This document shows, piece by piece, positions 40,358-49,419 of a DNA stretch of 64,000 nucleotides (position 1 is its first letter; the number at the start of each line of letters is the position of its first letter). The position numbers and the translations under genes were made by a program. Location of the stretch: the NCBI RefSeq assembly GCF_003628305.1, contig NZ_RBZM01000011.1:1-64000 (forward strand), given 5' to 3'. The DNA is from Cohnella endophytica. GTDB lineage: Bacteria; Bacillota; Bacilli; Paenibacillales; Paenibacillaceae. The notes under the pieces were generated by a model, which worked only from the letters and a program-made list of their open reading frames with translations, made no database searches and was not told where the DNA came from.

Positions 40358-41033
40358 AGCCGTAATCCCCTTTCAGCTGATCACGAACGATAGAGCCTCG
40401 CTCGATCGCGATAACCCTTTTGCGCAACGTGTTCACGATCTCTTTGTTGTGGGTGGCCATGACGATGGTCGTGCCGCGGAAATTAATCTCCTCCAGCAGG
40501 TTCATAATGCCCCATGAGGTTTCCGGATCCAAGTTCCCCGTAGGTTCGTCGGCAACGATAACCGCAGGATTGTTAACGATCGCCCGGGCGATGGCGACGC
40601 GCTGCTGCTCGCCCCCGGATAACTGCGCGGGAAGACTGCTCGCCTTATGCTTAAGGCCGACGAGCTCGAGTACTTCCATCGTCCGGCGACGGATCATCCG
40701 GCGCGGAGTCTCTATGACTTCCATCGCGAACGCTACGTTCTCGAACGCGGACATCTTCGGGAGCAGCTTGTAGTCTTGGAAAATAACGCCGATGTTGCGG
40801 CGGACGTAAGGAATTTTGCGATGCTTCAGCTTGCCTATGTTAAATCCGTTAACGGAGATCTGCCCTTTGGTCGGCACTTCTTCCCGGTAGATCAATTTCA
40901 TGAACGTGGATTTGCCCGCGCCGGACGGACCCACTATGTAAACGAATTCGTTGCGGTCAATAACGACATTGACGCCTTGCAGAGCGGTCGTGCCGTCCGC
41001 GTACGTCTTCCAAATGTCTTGCATTTCTATCAC
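40347..41033 (-). CDS. ftsE: Cell division ATP-binding protein FtsE
   Basis: The 228-residue ABC ATPase has Walker A GPSGAGKSTF (residues ~35-44), Q-loop FQDYKLLPKM, signature QLSGGEQQRVAIARA, Walker B VIVADEPTGNLDPETS, and the H-loop MATHNKE. The start is GTG at 41033 (IEMQDIWKTY), with AGGAAGTGATA before it, matching the usual FtsE N-terminus. It is the first gene of the ftsE-ftsX unit, with the M23 activator 55 bases beyond ftsX. Confidence 0.96.
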   Translation of the reverse strand: MIEMQDIWKTYADGTTALQGVNVVIDRNEFVYIVGPSGAGKSTFMKLIYREEVPTKGQISVNGFNIGKLKHRKIPYVRRNIGVIFQDYKLLPKMSAFENVAFAMEVIETPRRMIRRRTMEVLELVGLKHKASSLPAQLSGGEQQRVAIARAIVNNPAVIVADEPTGNLDPETSWGIMNLLEEINFRGTTIVMATHNKEIVNTLRKRVIAIERGSIVRDQLKGDYGYEI

Positions 41034-41275
41034 GGTATCACTTCCTGTTAAGATTCAGACTTTAGATACTTCGACATCATGCCTGATATTCCTCTCTTTG
41101 TCGATACGCCTGCTGGGGAATTCTGTCGTTTGGTGAGCTGAAAGCCTTACTGTGATTAGGCTTTAGGTAAATTTTAAGAAATTTCTAATTTTCCAGGAAA
41201 ACCAAACGTTAAGAACGAGGTATAAGTAATTAGAAAGATTTGTAAAAGATACACACGGGAGCGGAGAGGGTTCGC

Positions 41276-42760
41276 ATGAAAAAGGGTTGGATCATCACGA
41301 GCGTGTTACTGGTACTGATTGCGGCAATGACCGGCGTCGGAATCGGCGTTACGATGCAATTCGGCAACGACGATAAGCTCCCTGAAGGTTTTTCCGTCGG
41401 AGGCATGCCCTTAGGCGGCATCGAACCCGAAGTAGCGCTGTCGCGGATTCAGGCCCGTCTAGGGGAGTTGCGAGCTTCGAAAATCAGCCTGGCTTCGGAG
41501 TCGGCCGACGGCCAGGGAAAACCTATGGACAGTCTGACTTACGAGCAGCTCGGCTGGAATATCGAAGCATCCGAAGCAATCGGCGCAATCGAACGCTACC
41601 GGGATTATTCCTGGTGGGAGCGCGCCAAGGTACGATACTCCAAGGACTACGGCAAGACGGATTTCGGCGTGAACGTCTCTTGGGACGAGAAGGCGTTCAA
41701 ACAAGCCGCGGGCAAAGCTTGGGGCTCCTTCGTAACCGGTCAACCCGAGGATGCGACGCGCACGATCGACAAGAACGATATCGTCGTCTACACCGAGGAG
41801 AAGTCCGGTCGCGCTCTGGATCTGGCGGCATTGTTCAAGCAAGCGGAACAGCTCTCGCCTAAGGGATTGGCGGCTACGGAAGACAACGTCAAATTAGAGA
41901 TGAAGGTAACCGAGACGCAGCCGAAGATTACGGTCGCCAAGCTCAAGGAGGAAGGCATCGACCGCAAGATCGCCGAGTTCACGACCTCGTTCTCCACGAG
42001 CGGAGAAGGTCGTTCCCATAACGTGACGGTAGCGGCCAAAGCGTTAAACGAAACGTTGCTCATGCCGGACGAAATATTCGAATACGGGAAGATCGTCGCC
42101 AAAGCGGACAAAGAATACGGCTACAAGGAAGCCCCCGTCATTCTGAAAGGCAAGCTTACGCCCGGCATCGGCGGCGGCATCTGCCAAGTATCGAGCACGC
42201 TGTATAACGCCGCCTTGATGTCCGGGCTCGACATCGTGGAGAGGCGCAACCACTCGCTCGTCGTTCATTACCTGCCCAAGGGCTTGGACGCGACGTTCGC
42301 CGACGGCTTCGTCAACTTCAAATTCCGCAACTCCACGGGTACGCAGTTGCTCATCCGAACGGTCGTCCAGGACAAGACGCTCACCGTTAAATTATTCGGA
42401 ACGATGCCGGACAATGTCTCCTACCGCACGGAAACCGAGGAACTCAAGGTTAATCAGCCGAACATCGTCTACGTCGCCAACAATAAACTCGCGCTCGGCA
42501 AACAGGACGTGCTGCAAAAAGGAGAACCCGGTTACGTGATCCAGTCCTATTTGGTGAAATCGGTAAACGGGGAGTTCGCCGAGCGCAAGAAGCTGTCCAA
42601 AGACACATATCGCACCCAGGACACGCTTATTGCGGTTAACCCGAACGACCCTAGACTGCATCCGGAAGGAGGCAAGACTCCCGCCCCATCTGTAACTCCC
42701 GAGCCGGAGGACGGCCTTCCCGGACCCGTCGGGGACGATAGCCCGGTCGAGCCGGTGTGA
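41276..42760 (+). CDS. VanW family membrane-anchored protein with G5-like domain
   Basis: The 494-residue protein has an N-terminal membrane segment (~4-26). A YoaR/peptidoglycan-binding-like region (~30-215) follows, then a VanW domain (~225-370) with ITVAKLKEEGIDRKIAEFTT, GIGGGICQVSSTLYNAALMS and RRNHSLVVHYLPKGLDA. A G5-like stretch (~385-465) ends near KLSKDTYRTQDTLIAVNP, then a Pro/Glu-rich tail. VanW proteins accompany glycopeptide resistance clusters, but their biochemical role is unknown; here there are no van genes, so a general cell-wall role is more likely. GGAGCGGAGAGGG precedes the ATG. A strong terminator follows. Confidence 0.88.
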   Translation: MKKGWIITSVLLVLIAAMTGVGIGVTMQFGNDDKLPEGFSVGGMPLGGIEPEVALSRIQARLGELRASKISLASESADGQGKPMDSLTYEQLGWNIEASEAIGAIERYRDYSWWERAKVRYSKDYGKTDFGVNVSWDEKAFKQAAGKAWGSFVTGQPEDATRTIDKNDIVVYTEEKSGRALDLAALFKQAEQLSPKGLAATEDNVKLEMKVTETQPKITVAKLKEEGIDRKIAEFTTSFSTSGEGRSHNVTVAAKALNETLLMPDEIFEYGKIVAKADKEYGYKEAPVILKGKLTPGIGGGICQVSSTLYNAALMSGLDIVERRNHSLVVHYLPKGLDATFADGFVNFKFRNSTGTQLLIRTVVQDKTLTVKLFGTMPDNVSYRTETEELKVNQPNIVYVANNKLALGKQDVLQKGEPGYVIQSYLVKSVNGEFAERKKLSKDTYRTQDTLIAVNPNDPRLHPEGGKTPAPSVTPEPEDGLPGPVGDDSPVEPV

Positions 42761-42792
42761 GAAGTTAGGGGAAGCCTGATTTTTAACCTAAA

Positions 42793-42832
42793 AAATAAAC
42801 CGCCCTGTAAGCTGTAAGGGCGGTTTATTTAA
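42793..42832 (+). terminator. Terminator of the VanW gene
   Basis: AAATAAACCGCCC pairs perfectly with GGGCGGTTTATTT around TGTAAGCTGTAA. The stem is flanked by A/T runs on both sides, so it can act in both directions. Confidence 0.9.
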
Positions 42833-42955
42833 CTATGTTACCCATTCGTTTCACACCAACTCTAATAGGCATCTGCACAATCAACCAGATATTCACTTAC
42901 GTATCCTGAAATAACTAACTTCTGGATTTATCCAACCCCGGAGTTAATCGATGTA
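42833..42955. other. Spacer without a gene
   Basis: About 120 bases after the VanW terminator, before the repeat ORF. I see no ORF with a ribosome binding site. Confidence 0.4.
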
Positions 42956-43252
42956 CTATCGTCGCTTTGCTTTGTTCGCATGCCGGCGTTTTGAACTTTT
43001 TTTATTTGTACTTAATATGCCAGCACCTGGTGCGCCAAAACCTGCCCCCGGAAAAAACCCGAGTCCCGAACCTGGGAGACCGAAACCAAATCCAGGGAAA
43101 AAACCAAAGCCTGAACCCGGGAAACCTAGACCAGGAACAATTCCCGGCGCACCAAAACCCGCTCCTGGGAAAAAACCAAGTCCTGACCCTGGTCCTCCGA
43201 AACCGAGTCCCGGGGCAAAACCAAATCCTGAACCGGGGAAGCCTATAGCCAT
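42956..43252 (-). CDS. Gly/Phe/Pro-rich repeat protein, possible spore or surface component
   Basis: The 98-residue frame starts MAIGFPGSGFGFAPGLGF and consists of about six GFGFxPGxGFGxPGSG-like repeats. It ends with a basic tail (TNKKSSKRRHANKAKRR). ATG at 43252 follows GGAGGTGGAAGAGAA. The opposite strand has an equally open Pro/Lys-rich frame (42951-43277), so which strand is coding is not settled; the clean ribosome binding site favours minus. A minus-strand CATATATTA at 43283-43291 resembles a sigma-K -10 (CATAnnnTA), hinting at sporulation, but a matching -35 is not clear. Confidence 0.5.
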   Translation of the reverse strand: MAIGFPGSGFGFAPGLGFGGPGSGLGFFPGAGFGAPGIVPGLGFPGSGFGFFPGFGFGLPGSGLGFFPGAGFGAPGAGILSTNKKSSKRRHANKAKRR

Positions 43253-43368
43253 TTCTCTTCCACCTCCATTACTATAATAGAATAATATATGGACGCGAGA
43301 AGCCAATTGATTGTATAAATGTCCTTAGGCGAAATTATAAGGCGGAAACACACAAACAATATATAACG

Positions 43369-43403
43369 AAGGACCACATGGGAGGAAACCATGTGGTCCT
43401 TTT
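43369..43403 (-). terminator. Terminator downstream of argH
   Basis: AAGGACCACATGG pairs with CCATGTGGTCCTT around GAGGAAA, with TTTT on the plus side. On the minus strand the tail is TTCGTTATAT, so function for argH is probable but less ideal. Confidence 0.7.
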
Positions 43404-43485
43404 CCGTCAAAACGCCCCCATTCACCCATCGTAGATGAATCGGGACGTTCGTCGTCCTTGTTGCCTAAGTTAGCAATAGTTAGCC

Positions 43486-44907
43486 TTACGCCAAACCGGA
43501 TTTCACTTCGTACTCCGCGAGCCACGTTGCCGTATTGGACAGTTCCGCTTCCGCGCGGCCGATGGCGGCTTCGACTTGCGGCGTTGCCGTACCTCCGTAG
43601 ACGTTGCGGGCGTTAACGACCGCTTCAGGCTGCAGAACGGCATAGATCCGATCGTCGAACAGCTGGGAAAATTGCTTGAACTCGTCGAGCGTCAGGTCGA
43701 GCAGGAACTTGTTCTGCTGAATGCAGTACAGAACCGTCTTGCCGATGACTTCGTGCGCCTGACGGAAAGGAAGGCCTTTGCCGACCAGGAAGTCGGCGAT
43801 ATCCGTCGCGTTCGAGAAATCCTGATCGACGGCGCGGCGCATTTTGTCCTTGCGAACTTTCATCGTCTCGATCATCGAGGCGAACAGCTGAAGCGCTCCT
43901 TGCAGCGTTTTTACCGTGTCGAACATGCCTTCTTTGTCTTCCTGCATATCCTTGTTGTAAGCCAGCGGGAGCGACTTCAGCACGGTGAGAAGCCCCACCA
44001 GGTTGCCGTATACCCGTCCCGTCTTACCGCGCACGAGTTCAGGTACGTCCGGATTTTTCTTCTGCGGCATAATGCTGGAGCCCGTGCAGAACGCGTCGTC
44101 GAGCTCGACGAACTGGAATTCCGTGCTCGACCAAAGGATCAACTCTTCGCTCAGACGAGACAAATGAGTCATGATCAGCGATGCGCCGCTCAGAAACTCG
44201 ACGATAAAGTCGCGGTCGCTGACGGCGTCGAGGCTATTCTCGTACACCCGGCCGAAGCCCAGCTGCTGCGCCGTGAAATGACGGTCGATCGCGAACGTCG
44301 TGCCTGCTAGCGCGCCTGCGCCCAATGGCAATGCGTCGATTCGTTTGTAGCTATCCTGCAGACGCTCGATATCGCGTCCGAACATCGACACGTACGCCAT
44401 CAGGTGATGCGCGAACAGAATCGGTTGCGCGCGCTGAAGGTGCGTGTACCCCGGAACGATCGTATCCAGGTTTTGTTTGGCTTGTCCGATCAGCGCCGCT
44501 TGCAGCTTCTGCAGCATGCCGACGAATTCGACGACCCGCTTGCGCAAGTACAAGTGCATGTCCGTAGCCACTTGGTCGTTGCGGCTACGTCCCGTGTGAA
44601 GCTTGCCGCCGACCGGGCCGATCTCGTCGATCAAAGCCTTCTCGATATTCATGTGGATGTCTTCATCGGATATGAGGAACTCTTGCTCGCCGTTCTGGAT
44701 CCGGCGACGCACCTTCAGCAAGCCGTCCTTGATCTTCTCGACATCGTCCGCCGGAAGGATTCCGCACTTGCCCAGCATCGTTACGTGCGCCAAGCTTCCT
44801 TGGATATCCTCTTCGGCCAGCTCTTTGTCGAACGTAATCGATGCCGTATATTCTTCCACCAGCTGGTCGGTTTTTTTCGTAAACCGACCGCCCCATAGCT
44901 TACTCAT
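43486..44907 (-). CDS. argH: Argininosuccinate lyase
   Basis: The 473-residue enzyme splits argininosuccinate into arginine and fumarate, the last step of arginine synthesis. It begins MSKLWGGRFTKKTD. HTGRSRNDQVATD is the substrate loop, and the superfamily signature is GSSIMPQKKNPDVPEL with the active Ser/Lys. Length is normal. The start at 44907 is fixed by the conserved MSKLWGGRF N-terminus; the frame to 44949 is an extension. It lies 138 bases after argG, with a weak hairpin in the gap, and is followed by a terminator. Confidence 0.97.
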   Translation of the reverse strand: MSKLWGGRFTKKTDQLVEEYTASITFDKELAEEDIQGSLAHVTMLGKCGILPADDVEKIKDGLLKVRRRIQNGEQEFLISDEDIHMNIEKALIDEIGPVGGKLHTGRSRNDQVATDMHLYLRKRVVEFVGMLQKLQAALIGQAKQNLDTIVPGYTHLQRAQPILFAHHLMAYVSMFGRDIERLQDSYKRIDALPLGAGALAGTTFAIDRHFTAQQLGFGRVYENSLDAVSDRDFIVEFLSGASLIMTHLSRLSEELILWSSTEFQFVELDDAFCTGSSIMPQKKNPDVPELVRGKTGRVYGNLVGLLTVLKSLPLAYNKDMQEDKEGMFDTVKTLQGALQLFASMIETMKVRKDKMRRAVDQDFSNATDIADFLVGKGLPFRQAHEVIGKTVLYCIQQNKFLLDLTLDEFKQFSQLFDDRIYAVLQPEAVVNARNVYGGTATPQVEAAIGRAEAELSNTATWLAEYEVKSGLA

Positions 44908-45045
44908 GCTCGGAATACCCCTCTCGTCTGTATCGCGCTTAAACGGCAAAAGGGGAGCCCCGTTGACGAAGGTGCCTCCCGCATTGCCCCTCCTGGAGGG
45001 GGATGGTTCGGCAGGCTTCGCGCCCGGTTCTCCCTTTTGTCTTTA

Positions 45046-46287
45046 TCACTTAATGCCGGAGGCGCCGGTAACTCCCGAAGATACCTTCAGGCGCAGCGCG
45101 TTCAGGCGGATAAAACCGGTAGCGTCGCCTTGATCGTACGCTTTCGTAGGGTCCGCTTCCATCGTGGCGATGTGCGGATTGTACAGGCTGACCGGACTCT
45201 TGAGTCCGGCGGCCATGATATTGCCTTTGTAAAGCTTCAGACGGACCGTGCCCGTCACGTTCTTCTGGCTTTCGTCTACGAGAGCTTGGATCGCGAGACG
45301 TTCCGGCGCGAACCAGAAGCCGTTGTAGACGAGGGAGCTGTATTTGGAGATCAAGGAGTCGCGAAGATGCATAACGTCGCGGTCCATGGTCAACGATTCC
45401 ATCTTGCGGTGAGCGGTAAACAAAATGCTGCCGCCCGGAGTTTCGTACACGCCGCGGCTCTTCATGCCGACGAAGCGGTTTTCCACCATGTCGACGCGGC
45501 CTACGCCGTGTTTGCCGCCGATCTCGTTCAACTGCTCCATGATCGCGAGCGGGCTAAGTTGCTCGCCGTTGATCGCGACGCAGTTGCCGCCTTCGAAATC
45601 AAGCTCGATGTACTCGGCTTGGTCCGGAGCTTTCTCGGGCGAAACGCTGAGCACGTACATGTCTTCGACGTCGGACGCGCTGGAATCGAACCAAGGGTCT
45701 TCCAGCATGCCGCTCTCGAAGCTGATGTGCAGCAGGTTGCGGTCCGTGGAATACGGCTTAGCAGCGGAAGCTTGCACCGGAATGCCATGCTTCTCCGCGT
45801 AAGCGATCATCTCGGCGCGGCCCGGGAATGCATCGCGGAACGCTTCGAGACGCCAAGGCGCGATTACGTCGATGTTAGGAGCGAGCGCGGCCGCCGTCAG
45901 TTCGAAGCGGACTTGGTCGTTTCCTTTGCCCGTAGCGCCGTGGGCGATTGCCGTCGCGCCTTCGGCGATGGCGATCTCGACCATGCGCTTCGCGATCAGC
46001 GGGCGAGCGATCGAAGTGCCGAGCAGGTACTGGCCTTCATACAGCGCGCCGGCTTGGAACATCGGGTAGATGAAATCTTTCGCGAACTCGTCGCGAAGAT
46101 CGTCGATGTACACCTTGGAAGCGCCGGTCTTGAGCGCTTTCTCCTCCAGGCCGTCGAGTTCGTCCTTCTGGCCGATGTCGGCCGTGAACGTAATGATCTC
46201 GGCATCGTACGTTTCTTTAAGCCACGTCAGGATGACCGAGGTGTCGAGGCCGCCGGAGTAGGCCAGGACGATTTTATTTTTTGCCAT
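45046..46287 (-). CDS. argG: Argininosuccinate synthase
   Basis: A 413-residue ATP-dependent ligase of citrulline and aspartate. The N-terminal P-loop-like motif is LAYSGGLDTSVIL (PP-loop). GATGKGNDQVRFEL and RDRNLLHISFE-type sequence (STDRNLLHISFESG) are present, and ENRFVGMKSRGVYETPGG binds citrulline. ATG at 46287 follows AAAGGAGCTCTAATCCC. It is the sixth gene of the arg cluster, 84 bases after argF. Confidence 0.97.
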   Translation of the reverse strand: MAKNKIVLAYSGGLDTSVILTWLKETYDAEIITFTADIGQKDELDGLEEKALKTGASKVYIDDLRDEFAKDFIYPMFQAGALYEGQYLLGTSIARPLIAKRMVEIAIAEGATAIAHGATGKGNDQVRFELTAAALAPNIDVIAPWRLEAFRDAFPGRAEMIAYAEKHGIPVQASAAKPYSTDRNLLHISFESGMLEDPWFDSSASDVEDMYVLSVSPEKAPDQAEYIELDFEGGNCVAINGEQLSPLAIMEQLNEIGGKHGVGRVDMVENRFVGMKSRGVYETPGGSILFTAHRKMESLTMDRDVMHLRDSLISKYSSLVYNGFWFAPERLAIQALVDESQKNVTGTVRLKLYKGNIMAAGLKSPVSLYNPHIATMEADPTKAYDQGDATGFIRLNALRLKVSSGVTGASGIK

Positions 46288-46371
46288 GGGATTAGAGCTC
46301 CTTTAATAGATATTCCAATTTGGATCATGGTGGTTAGTTTAAGACGCTCGTAGCGTGCTATTCGACGGAAG

Positions 46372-47331
46372 CTACATTATGGCGGCCATGACCGCTTTCT
46401 GCGCGTGCAGGCGGTTCTCGGCCTCATCGAAGATGACCGAGTTTTTGCCGTCGATGACGCCTTCGCTTACTTCCTCGCCGCGGTGCGCGGGCAGGCAGTG
46501 CATGAACAGATAGTCCGGCTTGGCGTATTGAACCAACGCCTCGTTGACTTGGTAGTTCTTGAACGCTTTCTCGCGATCCTTCTGCTCTTCCTCGAAGCCC
46601 ATGCTCGCCCACACGTCCGTGTAGACGATGTCCGCGCCTTCGATCGCTTCGCGGGGATCGCGCAGGATGTCGATGCGGGAGCCTGTTTCTTGCGCCGCTT
46701 CTTTGGACTGCTTCACCGATTTCTCGTCCGGGTCGTACCCTTCCGGAGAAGCGCTGGCGAAGTGCATTCCGAGCTTGGCCGCGCCCATCATCAGAGAGTG
46801 AAGCACGTTATTGCCGTCGCCTATGTAAGCGACCTTCAGCCCTTCAAGTTTGCCTTTATACTCCAGCGCCGTCTGGTAATCCGCCAGCGCTTGGCAAGGA
46901 TGCGATTGGTCGGACAACGCGTTGATGACCGGCACGGTCGCTCCGCGCGCAAGTTCAACGACGTTGCGGTGTCCGAACGTCCGAAGGATCATTCCGTCCA
47001 GGTAGCGGGACATGACCTGTGCCGTATCCCGGATCGTCTCTCCGCGCCCCATCTGAATGTCGTTGCGGCTCAAGAACAACGCTTGACCGCCAAGCTGGTA
47101 CATCCCGACTTCGAACGAAACGCGAGTACGCGTGGACGATTTCTCGAAAATCATGCCCAAGGATTTACCCTTCAGCGGCTGGTACACTTCGCCCGCCTTC
47201 TGCTTGCGCTTCAATTCGATCGCAAGGTCCAGCAAGTACCGGATCTCTTCCGGCGTATAGTCGACTAAGCCTAGAAAGTCGCGGCCTTTCAGTTGCGCCG
47301 CGATTTGTTCCGGGTTAATTGCCGTCGTCAT
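46372..47331 (-). CDS. argF: Ornithine carbamoyltransferase
   Basis: The 319-residue enzyme makes citrulline from ornithine and carbamoyl phosphate. The carbamoyl phosphate site is SSTRTRVSFE (Ser-Thr-Arg-Thr). HPCQALADYQT and the ornithine loop DVWASMGFEEE follow, and HCLPAHRGEEV contains the active Cys. ATG at 47331 follows GAAGGAGGGATTGCC. It lies between argD and argG, consistent with co-transcription with the whole cluster. Confidence 0.97.
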   Translation of the reverse strand: MTTAINPEQIAAQLKGRDFLGLVDYTPEEIRYLLDLAIELKRKQKAGEVYQPLKGKSLGMIFEKSSTRTRVSFEVGMYQLGGQALFLSRNDIQMGRGETIRDTAQVMSRYLDGMILRTFGHRNVVELARGATVPVINALSDQSHPCQALADYQTALEYKGKLEGLKVAYIGDGNNVLHSLMMGAAKLGMHFASASPEGYDPDEKSVKQSKEAAQETGSRIDILRDPREAIEGADIVYTDVWASMGFEEEQKDREKAFKNYQVNEALVQYAKPDYLFMHCLPAHRGEEVSEGVIDGKNSVIFDEAENRLHAQKAVMAAIM

Positions 47332-47391
47332 GGCAATCCCTCCTTCAAGTAAAACGGCTAAGCCGTTATCTCGTAATGTTTATCGTAATGT

Positions 47392-48582
47392 TTATGAGTT
47401 AGCGGTTTTGACCGCCGCCTGTTCCGTAAGCACGGCCGCGATCAAAGCGACCGCCGCATCGATGTCTTCATGGGATACGAGCAGGTTCGGCAGCAGGCGG
47501 ATTACGTTCGGTCCGGCCGGAACGACGAGCAGTCCGCGTTTGTGCAACTCGGCGATAGCTTCCCCCGCAGGTGCCGCGCACACGATTCCGATTAACAATC
47601 CTTTGCCGCGAATGCTCGCGACGTTCGGAAGACCGCCCAGCTTCTCGTTCAATTGCTTCAGCAGATAGTCGGAGGCTTCCGCCGCCCGCTCTACCGCTTT
47701 CTCGCTAAGCATCGTCTCGATCGTAGCGATAACCGCCGACATGATGAGCGGCGTAGCCCCGAACGTCGTCGCGTGCGCGCCCGGCACGAATGCCGGCTTC
47801 ACGTGCGCTTTGGCCAGCATCGCGCCGACAGGAACTCCGCTTCCTAGCCCTTTGGCCAGCGTGAAAATATCAGGCTCGACATCATAATGCTCGTAAGCGA
47901 ACAACTTGCCCGTACGTCCCATGCCGGTCTGAATCTCATCGAGGATGAGCAAGATTCCGTGGCGGTCGCAGAGCGCGCGTACTTCCCGAAGGAAATCGCC
48001 ATCGACCGGGATAACTCCGCCCTCGGCTTGCACGAGCTCCAGCATGATCGCGGCCGTCTTGTCGTTCACGGCTGCTTCCAACGCGGCGATGTCGTGTAAC
48101 GGTACGTGACGGAAGCCTTCGGGCAACGGAAGGAAGCCTTCCTTGACCTTCTCTTGGCCTGTCGCCGTCAGCGTAGCCAGCGTCCGTCCGTGGAACGATT
48201 GGTTAAAGGTAATGATCTCGTAACGATCGTTGCCCTTCAGCTTCTGGTGGTAACGGCGAGCGATCTTGATCGCCGCCTCGTTCGCTTCCGCGCCGCTGTT
48301 GCAGAAAAACACCGCGTCGGCGCAGCTATGATCGACAAGCAGCTTAGCCGCTTTTTCTCCGTTCGGGTTGCTGAACAGATTAGAAACATGCCATAGCTGG
48401 TCGAGTTGCTGCACGAGCGCGTTCTTCACCGCGTCCGGCGCATGCCCGAGGTTCGTGACGGCAAGCCCGCTCATGAAGTCGATATACTCCTTGCCTTGAT
48501 CGTCCCACAATCGGCTGCCTTTACCTTTCACCAATGTAATGGGGAACCTTGCATAGGTGTCCATCAATGCGCTGTCGCTCAT
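47392..48582 (-). CDS. argD: Acetylornithine aminotransferase
   Basis: The 396-residue PLP enzyme transfers an amino group from glutamate to N-acetylglutamate semialdehyde. FCNSGAEANEAAIKIARRYH binds PLP phosphate, and LILDEIQTGMGRTGKLFA supplies the Asp. The Schiff-base Lys is in TLAKGLGSGVPVGAML. Length is normal. ATG at 48582 follows AGGAGAGATCGGG. Placed argB-argD-argF, it fits the cyclic acetylated pathway together with argJ. Confidence 0.96.
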   Translation of the reverse strand: MSDSALMDTYARFPITLVKGKGSRLWDDQGKEYIDFMSGLAVTNLGHAPDAVKNALVQQLDQLWHVSNLFSNPNGEKAAKLLVDHSCADAVFFCNSGAEANEAAIKIARRYHQKLKGNDRYEIITFNQSFHGRTLATLTATGQEKVKEGFLPLPEGFRHVPLHDIAALEAAVNDKTAAIMLELVQAEGGVIPVDGDFLREVRALCDRHGILLILDEIQTGMGRTGKLFAYEHYDVEPDIFTLAKGLGSGVPVGAMLAKAHVKPAFVPGAHATTFGATPLIMSAVIATIETMLSEKAVERAAEASDYLLKQLNEKLGGLPNVASIRGKGLLIGIVCAAPAGEAIAELHKRGLLVVPAGPNVIRLLPNLLVSHEDIDAAVALIAAVLTEQAAVKTANS

Positions 48583-48612
48583 CCCGATCTCTCCTTTTTC
48601 GTCCGAATTATT

Positions 48613-49404
48613 CTATTCCTTCACGATCCGCGTTCCGATACCGCCATCCGTGACCGCGCGGCTCAGCACGCGATCCGCGGAGCCGTCTACGATAAGCACT
48701 TCCTTGACGTTACCATGCAAGCAACACATTGCCGCCCGCACCTTCGGAATCATCCCGCCGTAGATCTCTTCGCTCTTAATCATCTCTTCGATATCAGCGA
48801 ACGTTACGCGAGGCAGCACGACTTTTTCTCCGTTCACCGTGCGCATGATCCCCGGAACGTCGGTCACGACGATCATCGTATCCACGCCGAGCTCGGAAGC
48901 GACGGCGCCCGCGGCGGTATCCGCGTTGATATTATAGCGTTGTCCTGCTTCGTCGATCCCGATCGGAGCGATTACCGGCAAATAGCCTAGCTCGATAATG
49001 CCTTCTACCAGCGAAGCATTCACTCCGGTCACGTCTCCGACCAACCCGACTTCGTGCGCATTGGCGACGGGCTTCGCTTCGATCAACTTGCCGTCCGTGC
49101 CGGAAAGTCCGATCGATCGGGCTCCGTTCTGCTGCAGCTTGCGAACGATCTCCTTGTTGATGCGTCCCGCGAGCACCATCTCGACGACGTCCAGCGTCGC
49201 CTCGTCCGTGACGCGAAGCCCGTTCAGAAAGCGACTCTCGATGCCCAGCTTGCCTAACGTCTCGTTAATTGCCGGACCGCCGCCGTGTACGATAACCGGT
49301 TGAGTTCCGCTAGCCTGCAGTTTCCGCAAATCCTCGAAGAAAGCGTCCGGCAAAGCGGCCAGCGTGCTTCCCCCGCATTTCATGACAAAACGTTGATTAC
49401 TCAT
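48613..49404 (-). CDS. argB: Acetylglutamate kinase
   Basis: The 263-residue kinase phosphorylates N-acetylglutamate. MKCGGSTLAALPD is the phosphate-binding Lys/Gly motif. VIVHGGGPAINETL is the glycine-rich substrate loop. NINADTAAGAVASELG and the closing glycine-rich stretch fit the amino acid kinase fold. There is no long N-terminal helix of the arginine-sensitive hexameric type, so feedback may act elsewhere (for example on ArgJ); that is inference. ATG at 49404 follows AGGAGATCG. Confidence 0.96.
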   Translation of the reverse strand: MSNQRFVMKCGGSTLAALPDAFFEDLRKLQASGTQPVIVHGGGPAINETLGKLGIESRFLNGLRVTDEATLDVVEMVLAGRINKEIVRKLQQNGARSIGLSGTDGKLIEAKPVANAHEVGLVGDVTGVNASLVEGIIELGYLPVIAPIGIDEAGQRYNINADTAAGAVASELGVDTMIVVTDVPGIMRTVNGEKVVLPRVTFADIEEMIKSEEIYGGMIPKVRAAMCCLHGNVKEVLIVDGSADRVLSRAVTDGGIGTRIVKE

Positions 49405-49419
49405 CCGTATTCGATCTCC

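Noticed and set aside
44908..45045. T-box-like leader before argH
   Set aside because: The gap is too short for stem I and lacks a clear T-box AGGGTGGNACCGCG motif.
45037..46353. 438-codon plus-strand ORF opposite argG
   Set aside because: Shadow of argG with Arg/His/Asp-rich, domain-free translation.
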